Assembly (NCBI RefSeq): GCF_011745365.1
Contig: NW_024468909.1
Coordinates: 372,001-436,000, forward strand
Length of the DNA stretch: 64,000 nucleotides
Direction of reading: 5' to 3'
From: Cryphonectria parasitica EP155
Lineage: Eukaryota; Ascomycota; Sordariomycetes; Diaporthales; Cryphonectriaceae
The notes beneath the pieces were generated by a model that saw only the letters and a program-made list of their open reading frames with translations, was not told where the DNA came from and did not search any database. Position numbers and translations under genes: made by a program. Positions 12,603-22,933 of the stretch are shown piece after piece. The stretch's first letter is position 1, and each line of letters starts with the position of its first letter.

Positions 12603-12876
12603 GAGAGACAGAAAGGGACAAGAAGGGAGGGATATGTGTAGACAGTAGTAATTGCTGAACATAGATCAAACTCCATATGCTCCGATGTATGAACAGAGGG
12701 TTGAAAGGGTAAGACACACAAAAATGGCTCTGTACCTTTCTTCTACCTTGTGTGATGAACGCCGTCAATTTCCAACCTTCCCATGGTATATTTTTTTCTT
12801 CTCTTTCTTTGCTTTGATTATTTTCCAAAGTCTCTGCATCCAGAGATACATGGTACTGAGGTATAAAGTTCTTAGC

Positions 12877-13094
12877 TCAGTCGTCCCATTCTTCGTCCAG
12901 CTGCCCAATCAGCCTGTCCTCATCTTCCCTACTCCTGCCCATCCCTCGTCCGTTTGGTGATCTTGACAGCGAGTGGTAACCTCGATGGCTAGGAAGAAAT
13001 CTTGCGCACGAAGACGTAAGAATGACGAAGAAGTCCTGAAAATACCGTGGTAATAGTGTCAGTTGTCAGTTCACTTCATGTGGGAGCCTCTCTC

Positions 13095-13128
<34 letters not shown>

Positions 13129-14249
13129 GCTGAGAAAAAAAAAAAAGGGGGGGAGGACTACCGACCGTGATGAAGCTCCAGATCCCAGCCCAAAAGGTGT
13201 AGTTTGGCAGCTGCCTCCAGCCCCTGGCATTAACCACGTTCCGCTGGTAGAACATTCCACCAGCAAAGTACACAATGATGGCGATGATCATGATGATGGC
13301 AAACACACCACCTGGTCCCACGCTGCCCGGCTTGTGCGGCTCGACGCCGGCACATGCATGCTGCGAGCGCACGACAAAGACATAATTGCACTCGTCTGGG
13401 TCGGCGCCGACGAACGAGATGACAGGCGTCGAGCTGACAGAGTCGCGGTCGCAGCGGAAGGCGATGGTGGCTGACTTGCGGCGCGTGTCGTCCTTTGCGA
13501 TCGTCACTGTGTCTAGGGAACTCGTGTAGCTGCTACCGCTGCCACTGCTGCTGCCACTGCTGCCACTCTTGGCGGAACTGCCGTACGACACATCCTCATC
13601 GATATAATCTTTGTAGGCTGCGCCCTCGTGGACTGCGGCAGCCCGTCTGGATATGCTCGAGCTCGACGATGGACCACATGGTGAGCCGTTCGAGTACTGG
13701 AGAACAAGTTGGCTGCCCCGCGGCGTGAGTGTTGCGTTCTGCTGCCTGTTTCGCACCCCATGATAGTCAGCACATGCCTACACCGTTATACATGGAATAC
13801 AATCTTTTCCCGGTTGATCCTGCAGTTGTGATGCCCGTGGTAGGGCTCCCTTCTTCACAATCCCGACTTGTTGGACTGACTCACCCTATCGAGTACACCC
13901 TCCCATTATTTGCTGTATAGTAGGCGCTGACGTTCCTGTACAGGCTCTCGTCTACCCCAACGATACTCTCCGGCGTCTTCAGCACGGCCTCGCAGATGTT
14001 GAGCGTGAAATTGTAGTTGTAATCGTAGCCCTTGACCGTGTAGTCCTCCGTCGACGCCCGCTGCTGGTGCTTGCCGTCCTTTTTCGCGACGGCGATGTCT
14101 GGCCGTAGGTCGAAGAATGACCCGCCCTTTGTGGATATTGCGGTGCAGGCTGTGGTCGTCGGGGTCTTGTCGTCGGCAGCCAAAGCAAGCGAGGGGCCTC
14201 CGAAGAGGAGGGCTGCTGTTAGGAGCAGCAGACCTGACCGCGACACCAT
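12877..14249 (-). CDS. MRL1: Mannose-6-phosphate-receptor-domain sorting receptor, MRL1-like
   Basis: Exons in coding order 14249..13885, 13745..13166 and 13035..12877 give 367 residues. Residues 1-24 are a signal peptide. The lumenal part holds spaced Cys residues (NICEAV, GSPCGP, FRCDRDS, ECNYVF, HACAG) of a mannose-6-phosphate receptor homology domain, interrupted by a Ser/Gly-rich insert. A single membrane helix follows (GGVFAIIMIIAIIVYFAGG), then FYQRNVVNARGWRQLPNY and a cytosolic tail ending RLIGQLDEEWDD. That acidic tail is typical of the fungal MRL1/Atg27-like family and probably carries adaptor-binding information. Role: cargo sorting between Golgi, endosome and vacuole. The second intron uses a less usual GTCGGT donor and contains a long CT run plus A and G homopolymers. 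The third exon was placed because it restores the conserved tail. A TATAAAG (minus strand) lies at 14446-14452. Confidence 0.85.
13087..13129. repeat. CT microsatellite inside MRL1 intron 2
   Basis: CT/TTTCTC-rich run followed by an A run and a G run, all between the donor at 13165 and the acceptor at 13036 of the minus-strand intron. Confidence 0.9.
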
Positions 14250-15313
14250 GTCTGTGTGTGTGTCTCTCTCTCTTTCTCTTCTAGTGCCCTCTCTCTCTTC
14301 GATGGCGCACAGTAACTCTCCCTCACGTCAAACTCCTGTATATGTTCGAGGGATGGTCGTCGGTGTCGTTATTGTCGAGATCGTCGTTGAGATCGTCGTA
14401 GTTCAAGGTTGTGGAGCAGCGGATTGACCGTGTCGGCGCCGAGTACTTTATAAGCTGCCCTGTGCTTCTTCCCAGTGTAAGTCGTCAATGGGCGTATTCG
14501 CAAATACGAGTCGCGGATCGCGTGGGCAGTGGAATGCGAAAACTAAAGTCTCGTGGTGCGTCCTTGAAGGTTTTAGTGAAGGTTTTCGTAGATGTTCGTT
14601 CAACAATCGGCTGTCCTCTCGAAACGTTTGTCGATTTCAAAAAGCTCCATCAGTTGCGAACAAGAATGTTGGAGAGGCAGGAAATGAACAGGGGACACAT
14701 TGTCACGGCCGCCAGTTTAGCACCCGGGGAAGGAGACGTCAGCCTCAGGGGTTGGACAGGGGGCACCTGGGAGGGGGTGGGGGGGGGGGGAGGGCCTGCC
14801 TCTGCTCACCTGCCACTGAAAGATCCTCCACCAACTCAAGGGAGTAAGTAAGTACAGTACTAATTAATAGCCTGGTTGAACCCCCACCCCTACCGTGCCC
14901 TACCTAACCTCCTGTAGGTCCGGCCACTTATACCACGTTTCACTGAGACACTGTACCACTATGTACAGAGATATGCTTTACTTTGCTTGCTCACCAGGGC
15001 CTAAGCAAGCACTCGAGCATTTAGTACAATGCTGTAAAATGAAAAATATACTATGTACGAGCACCACCACCAAAGTAATTATTATTGTTCCGAGACACAG
15101 AATATAGACCCAACTCAATTAACCAACCCCAATGCAATACCAGAATGATTTCCACATGATGCTGCTGACACAGGCAAACCACAAGGATTAGAATCGATCC
15201 ACCTCGTAAGGGGAAGTGCCTTGTACACAACCCGCCCATATGTGACACACCAGTCGAGACACATATACACGGAGAACTCGACTCAGCAAATCTCCTCTGC
15301 CACTTCATGTACA
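14250..15313. other. Intergenic region, MRL1 5' side and ERG24 3' side
   Basis: Contains the MRL1 upstream region with pyrimidine-rich leader and a G-run near 14775. No supported coding sequence. The stretch near 14830-15060 has repeated short GTAC-containing words and is AT-richer. Confidence 0.6.
14446..14452 (-). promoter_or_regulatory. TATA-like box of MRL1-like gene
   Basis: TATAAAG on the minus strand, about 200 bp upstream of the start codon at 14249. Positional inference only. Confidence 0.4.
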
Positions 15314-16886
15314 TTAATAGACATATGGCACGATCCTCCACCTCACGACCTTCTTGTACTTCTCCCAGTCCTCTCCATATTTCCGGTGGCACTTCTCGTC
15401 ATCCCGGCCATCACGATGAATCAGCAGCACGGCGAAGTAGACGACGTAAAAGTATGTGAAGATCATACCCCACCCTCGCGCGGCACCCTGAATTACTTCC
15501 CTCCCGTCGGCCATTTTGAACGCACCCTCTGCGTTGGTGCCGGCCGTCTGGATGAGATAGCCCGCCACACCCGTGGGCAGGCTGTAGGGCCACGCCTGGA
15601 TCCAGTCGGCAAGGTAGTTGATGTGACGGGCAGTGCCCCACCAGCCCGAGGTAATCAGGCGCGAGCCGGTCTTGGTCTCTATGTAGGTCAGGTGTGCCAC
15701 GCGAGGATCGTCCGGGTTCGTGCGGAAGTTGTTCTTCTGAGAGTTGGCGGCGCGGAACATGGAGTATCCCGTGATAAGCAGGGCGGCCATTCCTGTCAGG
15801 TAGACTGGGCCAAGGGTCACGGGATAGACAGAGAGGTACCTGGTCTGCATGCTGTAGGAGAAGGGGACCCAGACGAGGTCTCCAAACGAGAGCATGCAGC
15901 CAAACCCGTCCGTGGTGATATCCATGGTCGTCAGGATGGCAGACTCCATAAAGACGCCGTCGAGGACGTAGATGGCTTGTATGAGGGTGACGAACACGAT
16001 GCTGTCCGAGACGAAGCCATAGGTGCGGTACTGCTTGGCGACATGGGCACAGTTGTAGAGGATCCAGCCGAGCATGCCGGGCCGAAGCTCCAGAAACTCC
16101 TTGATGTCGATCTCACCGATGAGAGGGATGGTGACGCGAGGGTTCAGCTCCCGCCCAATGAACCAGTCGTACATGACATTGCCGGTGTGGCCACCTGCCG
16201 CCAGCTCGCGGAGGTCCTTGTTTCCAGCCTTGACGGCGAACGACCTGACGTAGACAAAGGTAGCGATGGCATACGAAATCAAGATGTTGGCCGTGAGGAT
16301 TTGGACGTAGTTGTCGGTCATAAAGGTCCAGACGGGGAACGAAGCACCCTGCTGGATCGTCCCGGCGAGGCAGAGAACAAGAGTAAAGACGATCGAGGTG
16401 AAGCTGTTCAGCCTGTACTTGAGCCTGCCACCGCTAGAGAGCTCGACGCCCTCGGCCACCGTCGCAGGAAGGACGCGGTATAGGATGGCATTGAAGAGGT
16501 AGTAGGCCAGTGTCCAGCCAGTAACTTCCAGGCTAAATAGCCCCGCGATGCCATTAGCAGGCCATCCGGCTTCCCGCTTCAGCTGTTCGATGTTGATGGT
16601 CTTGAGAGAGAGCAGCGAGGGGGCAGGGCAGCCCGTGGTGTCGTTGCAGGCGAAGGTGAAGAGGTACAGAAGGATAGGCAGGCCGAATGACACGCCAGCA
16701 GCTCCGAGACTAAATAGAGAAGAGAGAGATTAATAAGAGGAAAATCATGTCAGTTTGCCCGGGTTCCATTCCAGAACATATCCAACACAGGGTGGTGGGC
16801 AAGAATCGCACTCACGGTCCGCCAAACTCGTAGCCGTGAGCAGCTGTTTGCTGTCTTGCCTCAGCTTCTGCCTTCTTGGAAGACAT
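15314..16886 (-). CDS. erg24: Delta(14)-sterol reductase (C-14 sterol reductase, ERG24 family)
   Basis: Two exons, 16886..16816 and 16709..15314, encode 488 residues, the usual length. Exon 1 encodes MSSKKAEAEARQ and YEFGGP; the splice joins this to LGAAGVSFGLP, re-forming the conserved GGPLGA start of ERG24/lamin-B-receptor sterol reductases. Eight to nine hydrophobic segments follow. C-terminal hallmarks are SGWWGTARHINYLADW, YFYVVYFAVLLIHR, RDDEKCHRKYGEDWEKY and terminal IVPYVY, which include the sterol-reductase signature and NADPH-side residues. The enzyme reduces the C14-C15 double bond left by CYP51 in ergosterol synthesis, in the ER membrane, and is the target of morpholine fungicides. 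The upstream region has SREBP- and Upc2-like sites (17537-17547 and 17378-17384). ERG4/ERG24 superfamily is certain; ERG24 rather than ERG4 is supported by the N-terminus and length. Confidence 0.92.
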
Positions 16887-17377
16887 CGTGGGTGGGTATC
16901 AGTTCAGCCTTGATGTCTTGAGGGTGTGGTAGGGACTGAAGTCATCAGGCATGCCCAGCAAGGAGTGTGGTCGTCGTCTTGCAATTGGCAGTACAGTATA
17001 GAACCGTTGTATGGATTTGGGAGCTTTGGGTCGTGACGTCCACGAAACTTTCGCCTGTCAAGCCGTGTCTCTGAGTGTCTCAGCCCCTGGAACAAGCTGG
17101 TAGCCAGTTTGAGTTAGCGCTTGGTGGGGTCGCGAGCAGCAGGGTCCAAGCCTCTATGTACCGTAGTAGAATGCCACCCTCTGTCTCTACTAGTCCTAGT
17201 CCCTGCTGCTGTTAGTCACGAGTACCGTAGTACCTAACATCACTGGCGTCCTCCAGTAAATACATCGTCATCTCGTCCTCTTGCAGCAACTCGACTTGAC
17301 TTGAGAGCATCCACGACCATACCAACGATGCCACGACCATCCAAAATACCTCAACCCCAGAAACTAACCCCCGTACC

Positions 17378-17384
17378 TCGTATA
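17378..17384 (+). promoter_or_regulatory. Upc2-type sterol element TCGTATA upstream of ERG24
   Basis: TCGTATA is the core of the yeast sterol response element. It lies about 490 bp upstream of the ERG24 start codon. A 7-mer can occur by chance, and Upc2-type control is not universal in filamentous fungi. Confidence 0.3.
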
Positions 17385-17536
17385 TCGTCATCTTTCTCTA
17401 AACTGACTTCACCTGTTCCTGCGATCCTGCGCTCCTCTCAAGCTACCTGATATCCTTTCTGGTTCTGCTTCAGTTCGACAAACCTTCATGAGATGCACGC
17501 CTCTGATTCATGTCAAGAGTAAGGTTTTCACCACAA

Positions 17537-17547
17537 GTCATGCCACT
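17537..17547 (+). promoter_or_regulatory. SREBP (SrbA)-type binding motif in the ERG24 upstream region
   Basis: GTCATGCCACT fits every position of the SrbA consensus as I recall it, (A/G)TCA(T/C/G)(C/G)CCAC(T/C). It lies about 650 bp upstream of the ERG24 ATG and 84 bp beyond the stop codon of the next gene. ERG24 orthologues are known SREBP targets in Aspergillus fumigatus. Confidence 0.4.
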
Positions 17548-17630
17548 CACCTTGGCTAGAGTCCTTTCGAGGTGGGAAGAAAAAAGATCTAAAAAATCAC
17601 AACACTTTTTCTTGATGTCTAGACTAAGTT

Positions 17631-19163
17631 TTATGGGGGCACCTTTGGCTCATGCTCCACGTTCCACTCCTGCTTCACCATGATCGTGATCCCACCACCT
17701 CCCCCAACGTTGATTCCTGGATGTGCGGCCTCGATATCCTTCAGCTGCTGTCGGATCAGCTCGTCTCCACCGACTGACACGCTGCCCTTTCGAGACAATG
17801 CTTCCACATGGGCATGATGCGACACGCCCTCGGCAGGCGACAGGACATATCTCAGCTCCACGGCGTCGTCCGAGTCATACCTCGTGTTGATAGACCTCGA
17901 GTTGTTGAGGACCGCCGACTGCATGACGGTGTTCTTACTATTCAGGTGCGCCTCCGAAGACCCGAGTCTCACCAGGCCTGAGGACAGTTCTCTCTGTACC
18001 GTACTCCTTTTATTGGATGAGTTGAACGTCCTGCTCCTGCTCCACGCACTCGACATCCATGTGGAAAATCCCACGCTTTTGGGAGACCTCTGGTATTCAT
18101 TCTCTGGCCGTCGTATCTGCCCGAGAAGTGGCCGAAGTAGAGGGATGCATGCCAGCATCACAGCCAACGAAGGCTCTACGGCCGTCATGAGGACTGCCGT
18201 CACCGAGGTGTACGTCACGTCGTTGTAGTCGATCTTGGAGAGGTAGACAAGCCTGATGATGCTGGCGATGCACGTTCTGATTCAGGGGCCATGTCAGCTT
18301 GGCGCCCGACCATTCTCACCTGGGATGTGGACGAAGGGAAAGATGTGCAGTTCTTTCTTACAGGAACCCAATAGTAAAGGTTGCCAACAACCATGCCTTT
18401 TTCCAAACCGGCATTCGCAAACTCAGCAGGCTCGGGATCGGCATCGCCAAGACTACAACGTCACTCCCCAGATTCAAGATGGCAAATACGGCAAACAGTG
18501 CACTTTGACTGCCGCAGTACCCGCCCGCGATGGAAAGGTTCCAGTTGTACGCGAAGGGATGGCAGATGAGAAATGTGCTCAAAAAACCCGACAAGCCTAG
18601 GAGCGCGGTGAAGACGATCATGATCTTTGCAGGCAGCACAATCGACGTGACGGCGAAGATCTTGATGTAGAAGAGTAGCACCGAGAGTTTGGTTGCGGTG
18701 AGTGACAAGTTCCAGAGCATCTCGAGAGGGAGTATGATCTGTCTCGAAAAGTCAATGATCATCGAACGTGATACCTGGAGCAGAAAGAGGGACCGGCCAA
18801 CGACGCACCTTGTGATATTGAATGATGGGATCTGGCCCAAAACGACTCAGGACGTCGTCCTCATGCCAGCCAAACCCGCCAAGGACAGCCTCTGTTGAGT
18901 CTTTCTCAGTCATCATGAAATACTAACCTTAGCAAGGGGCGGAGGGTTGGATCTTCCATACCTAGAATGCAGGCCACCGTTAATCCCAAGGTGAAGAGCC
19001 ATGCGAACAAGATGCAACAATCGCTGGCATCCAGGCGCCGGTGAGCGATACGCGCAGCCACCAGTCGAAGCCCAATCGCAACGGTTGAGATGCAGCCAAA
19101 CAAGACAGCAACTATCACCATGGCGATCTGGCTGGGCGCAGCCAAAGGTATCATGACAGCCAT
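17631..19163 (-). CDS. SAT4-family seven-helix integral membrane protein (fungal rhodopsin-like domain)
   Basis: Exons in coding order 19163..18962, 18891..18809, 18738..18362 and 18276..17631 give 435 residues. N-terminal helix QIAMVIVAVLFGCISTVAIG is followed by RRLDASDCCILFAWLFTLG, then GFGWHEDDVLSRFGPD, then TATKLSVLLFYIKIFAV, the family hallmark with conserved Lys before a helix, LICHPFAYNWNLS with GGYCGSQSA, LGSDVVVLAMPIP and IASIIRLVYLSKIDYND. These match the fungal rhodopsin/SAT4 domain (PF20684) from start to end. The C-terminal 200 residues are Ser/Arg-rich and probably cytosolic. The intron after exon 2 could instead be read as only 34 bp (acceptor at 18775); the 70-bp version used here keeps the same frame and is a more normal size. 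Function in this family is mostly unknown; some members act as surface receptors. Confidence 0.8.
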
Positions 19164-19784
19164 GGCGCAATCGTTGCCATGCGGCCGGATGTTTCCAGAG
19201 GGACGGATGACCGGCCAGTCCAACCTTGTCTGGTGCTGGTGGTGGTGGTGAGGGTAATGGTGGGGGGTTTTCTTCCGCCCCCCTAGACGGCGGGAAAGAC
19301 TGCAGGTTATGTCAAGCGCTGCGTCTAGACAACCACCACATGTGATGAAAAAGTCATAGGGTTTTTGAAGATCATGGTCGGATGGCCCGAGGCTCTCCAC
19401 TTGGCTGATTGCGTATGCTGGACGTCCGCATACAGATGCTGAGAGCCAAAGAGGCAGGAAGAAAAACAAGCGAAAGCGAGTCTGGGCTGAAGGCAATGGC
19501 AATCATCGGACCAGGAAGAGGGTCCCCACACCAACGGTTTTTTGCCTCTTTGTATGTGACCCGGCCACAGATGCAAGGCGGCTGGCAACAGAGGTTGGAC
19601 GGATGTCCTGCACCGTCAAACCTGAAAAAGGCAGGCGGGTGCTACCTTCGTTATATGATCCACTTAATGAGCTGTGTGTGTGCGTGTTGCAAGACGTTAG
19701 CGGATTCAGCAACTGGTTGTATTACTCTCCCCAGGGCAGAGATCCATCGATATGGGTGAGCCAACATGCCCACTTCTATTCGAT

Positions 19785-19785
19785 G

Positions 19786-19809
<24 letters not shown>
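19785..19809. repeat. GT microsatellite
   Basis: Alternating GT run ending in GCGCGC, with potential to adopt left-handed DNA. Confidence 0.85.
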
Positions 19810-19816
<7 letters not shown>

Positions 19817-20344
19817 GGGTTTCATCCCAAGCCTACGCAGGAAACCCTCCAACTTCGAACCATCATCAGCCAACGAAGATTCCATGGTCATCTTGCTCAC
19901 TCATCCGCTCTCCCCACCACGCAGCTTTGAGTAAGCAAAAAGAAAGTCAAGGAGGCAGGGCTGAGGAGGCGAAGAGTCAGACCCCTAGGTGAGACGAGCT
20001 TTGAAGCCCGACATCAAATCGACACAGGAAGGATACACGTGTAAGTGTGACCAGGGTGTCGAACCAACCAGCAGCAGAGGCATTAAAAAGAAAGAATAGA
20101 AGGCCGCCGCACATGCCTGTCTTGGGTGTTTTGGGGGGCCCTGGCTGGGTTTCGTTGGCACATCCACAACCCAACCTGCTGCCAAATCAGGCTAGGCTTT
20201 GGAACATTCGACGCGCTGGATACGACGGCCAAGCCATTCTTTTCGAATCTTCTTTCGGGTTTCAGCGGCTGACGTGTGTGGTTTGCTGGCAGAAAGAAAG
20301 AGAAGGAAGAGGGGGTCCTGTTATTTACCTGGGCCAACTGGGGG

Positions 20345-20345
<1 letters not shown>

Positions 20346-20381
<36 letters not shown>
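20346..20381. repeat. CA microsatellite
   Basis: About seventeen CA units without interruption. Confidence 0.9.
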
Positions 20382-20383
<2 letters not shown>

Positions 20384-21041
20384 TGTCTCTTCCTTCTCTC
20401 AGCGCGCGGGGGTTCGAGGGACTTGTCGTTCCGCTTCTGGCAGCAGGCGAAGACGGAGATTGAGCCGCACCCTCCAAACCGACCTGCCGAAAAGAGGTGT
20501 GTGTCCGATAACCGAGTTGACTTTGCTTTGACTGGCGAGTTTTCTGGTACACATGCTGCTGCAATACGGCAGTTGTGGTAGATGAAAGAGTCAAAGAGAG
20601 GTAGAGAGAGGAAAAGATGGCAACCACGCGATCTCTCCCCAAAAAGCGAAGGTCGCCCGCACGGCGTAACCCAACGAGTTGTCACAGTATTTTCGGGATT
20701 CTCCGACTGACTTGGAAGATATTGCATGAGATATAATATGTCTTTTCATGATTTGTTTTGTTTTTCTTCTTCTTTTATTCTTCTCTTCTTGGTCTACTTC
20801 TTCTGTCGCTAAGAAGGCTAACGCATGCGCTCCAAACAATAAAGTATATCTATCTGCCTATGTTAATCTATAACATTGCATGTAGAAACGCTTCAGAGGG
20901 TATATAGAAAATGAGACGCTAAATGAAGGGAAAGTTCACACAAAGACCAGAGGAGACTCGCCCCCACTCCCTCTCCTTCTCAACCATGGATGAGACCAGC
21001 ACCCATGGCTTCTGCAACAATGTCCATCCCTAACAATCTCA

Positions 21042-22067
21042 TCACATATTCAACATCATCATGGTCATGATCATAACAGCAGCCGCAGCAGCAGCCGAGA
21101 AACGCACACCACCACTGCTCCTGCTCGCAGCACCCGTCATGCCCTCCTTGAAGCCGGCCTCTTTCCCACCCAGATACAACGCACCGGCATCCGTCAGTGC
21201 GCCGCCACTGCTCAACAGGGCGACATTGCCGCCGGTATAGCTATCCCACGAGCTGCTCTTGCGGTCGGCGCCGAACCAGGCGTAGGCCTCGACATAGCTC
21301 AGGCCGTCGAGGTAGGCCATGCTCTGGTTCATCATGGCGACGGTGTCGTCCTCGCTCTCCTGGGGCAGGGCCATCTCGGTGATCCAGAAGGTGATGTCGG
21401 CCGAGACGGCGCCGCTGGACGCGTTGGTGACGTAGAAGTCGTACAGGGTGCCCAGCCACGAGGCCAGGCCCGCGTAGTCGCCGTACCAGTGCAGGGCGAC
21501 AAAGTCGGCCGGGCAGCCGGCGTCTGGGTTGAGGGCCCAGCACGAGGCGTTGAACTCCTGCAGCCAGGCCAGGCCCGAGTCGGAGCCCGTGGTGGCCGGG
21601 TGCGAGATGTTCCAGGTGCGGTCCGAGGCGGTGCGCAGGGGGAGGATGTCGTCTATGTAGGCGCGGGCGGCGTCCGAGGGGGCGATGGCGCTGCCGCCTG
21701 AGGAGGTGGTGCCGTCTGGCTCGTTGAAGGTGAGGAGGTGCGTGGAGGTGGCTGGGAGCGTGCTGAGGCTGTTGATGGTGGTGGAAGAGGAGGCGTCGTC
21801 CAGGCCGTGGAGGAGAGGCACAAAGGGGAGGGATATGTCTGTGACTGCGTCTGGGGACCAGTTGTAGTACCAGTCTATGGAGGAGTTGGAGGAGAGGAGG
21901 AGGTTGTTGTCCGAGGCGTGCGTGTCGCCCAGGTAGGCGAGGCCTCGTTTGGAGCCGAGAGTTGTGGCTTGGCTGGTGGCTGGGAGGATGTAGGAGAAGA
22001 TGGTTAAGGCCACTAGGGCAGAGGATGATGATGATGATGTTGTTGTTCGTCTCATTTTCATTTTCAT
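21042..22067 (-). CDS. GH128 endo-beta-1,3-glucanase, probably GPI-anchored
   Basis: Single exon, 341 residues. The ATG at 22067 starts MKMKMRRT followed by a signal anchor/peptide (ALVALTIFSYILPATSQA); the frame stays open upstream without better starts. The glycosyl hydrolase catalytic core (PF11790, Asl1-like) shows KRGLAYLG, WYYNW, the acid/base motif LLTFNEPDG (Glu about 116), HWYGD and the nucleophile motif FWITEMALP (Glu about 231), ending with the aromatic AYAWFG strand. The C-terminus has a small-residue site (GAASRSSGG) and a hydrophobic end (AAAAAAVMIMTMMMLNM), the layout of a GPI-attachment signal. This places the enzyme on the cell surface or wall, where it would cut internal beta-1,3-glucan bonds for wall remodelling or nutrition. 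A TATATAA (minus strand) lies at 22228-22234, and a perfect CRE at 22367-22374 about 300 bp upstream of the start. Confidence 0.9.
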   Translation of the reverse strand: MKMKMRRTTTSSSSSSALVALTIFSYILPATSQATTLGSKRGLAYLGDTHASDNNLLLSSNSSIDWYYNWSPDAVTDISLPFVPLLHGLDDASSSTTINSLSTLPATSTHLLTFNEPDGTTSSGGSAIAPSDAARAYIDDILPLRTASDRTWNISHPATTGSDSGLAWLQEFNASCWALNPDAGCPADFVALHWYGDYAGLASWLGTLYDFYVTNASSGAVSADITFWITEMALPQESEDDTVAMMNQSMAYLDGLSYVEAYAWFGADRKSSSWDSYTGGNVALLSSGGALTDAGALYLGGKEAGFKEGMTGAASRSSGGVRFSAAAAAAVMIMTMMMLNM

Positions 22068-22933
22068 TTCTTTCTTCCCTCCTCTTTTACTGTGAGGGTG
22101 AACAATAAGAGGTGATGGTGGTGACTGGTACACAAGAGGCGAGGTGTTTACTTGTATAGAAAATTGTAGATACAAATTTGTATAAACAATCAAGCGATAT
22201 CCTTCTTCAGCAAAGCACTACAGAGAGTTATATAGTTCCAAAGACCATGATTGAATCCGTCAGATTCCATTCCCAGCGCTGAAGAAATACCAAGGCGGCC
22301 TAAGTTTACATGGACGATTCCCAAAAAACCAGGGTCTCCTCATTATTGACATGGGCGCCCATTGGGTGACGTCACACGACACACGAGACTTACACGGAGG
22401 GTTCCATTGGGCATTGGGCGTCTTAAGTCGACTGAACAGTACAAAACTCCAGGGGTCCAGACCAGGTTTTTCGTGCCAACAAGAGATCCACCTCCTCGCT
22501 ACTCAGGCATAGATACAGAATCAGAGAGTGAGAGTGAGTTTGTGTGTTGATAATTCTCCGAGCCAATTAGTGGTTTTCATCTCTTGTCCTCGTCGCATCG
22601 CTTAAAAAGTTGAGAAATGCAGGTTGGGCCAAGGTTTTTGGGTCCTTATGACGGAGGAGCCAAGGTTCTTATCTGCACTGGTCCTGATCAGTGGTGTGTG
22701 TTGTACGCAGGCTGGCTGTGGTGTTTTCAGAAGGGGTGGAAAATCAAGGAAAACACTGTATTGAAGAATGCATGCAAAGATAAAGTTCGATGGAGATCAG
22801 CCAAAATATTGTGTCTGGGGACCCTTTTTTTCTTCTTCTTTTCTGGTCTTAATAATAATAAATACACTATTACGACTAGTATTCAAGTTTAGTCAAGATC
22901 TACTCACCACAGGGCCTCTTCAGTCCACCCTTC
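22068..22933. other. Intergenic region, promoter of the GH128 gene and 3' flank of the second GH3 gene
   Basis: Holds the TATA-like box and the CRE palindrome described separately. No coding sequence seen. Confidence 0.6.
22367..22374. promoter_or_regulatory. Perfect CRE palindrome TGACGTCA upstream of GH128
   Basis: The full ATF/CREB-type bZIP site lies 300 bp upstream of the GH128 start codon. An 8-mer palindrome is expected about once per window by chance, so its use is plausible but unproven. Confidence 0.4.

Larger units (their letters stand above)
16887..17630. other. ERG24 promoter region
   Basis: Lies between the ERG24 start and the 3' end of the upstream minus-strand gene, so all of it is ERG24 5' flank. 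It holds TGACGTCC (17034-17041), two copies of CCACGACCAT near 17310-17340, a TCGTATA (17378-17384) and an SREBP-type motif (17537-17547). No coding sequence seen. Confidence 0.65.
19164..21041. other. Intergenic region with dinucleotide repeats
   Basis: No supported gene. Contains a GT repeat (19785-19809), a CA repeat (20346-20381) and low-complexity pyrimidine tracts. Open frames here are short and run through the repeats. Confidence 0.6.

Noticed and set aside
13812..13823. GGTTGATCCTGC, identical to bases near the 5' end of 18S rRNA
   Set aside because: The match ends after 12 bases, lies in the first intron of the MRL1-like gene and no further rRNA sequence follows.
15221..16483. 420-codon plus-strand frame opposite ERG24
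   Set aside because: Antisense shadow; the opposite strand encodes an unmistakable sterol reductase.
18775..18808. 34-bp intron in the SAT4-family gene
   Set aside because: Splice borders fit, but it is below the usual minimum size; the acceptor 36 bases further on keeps the same frame, gives a 70-bp intron and has a branch-like TTGAC.
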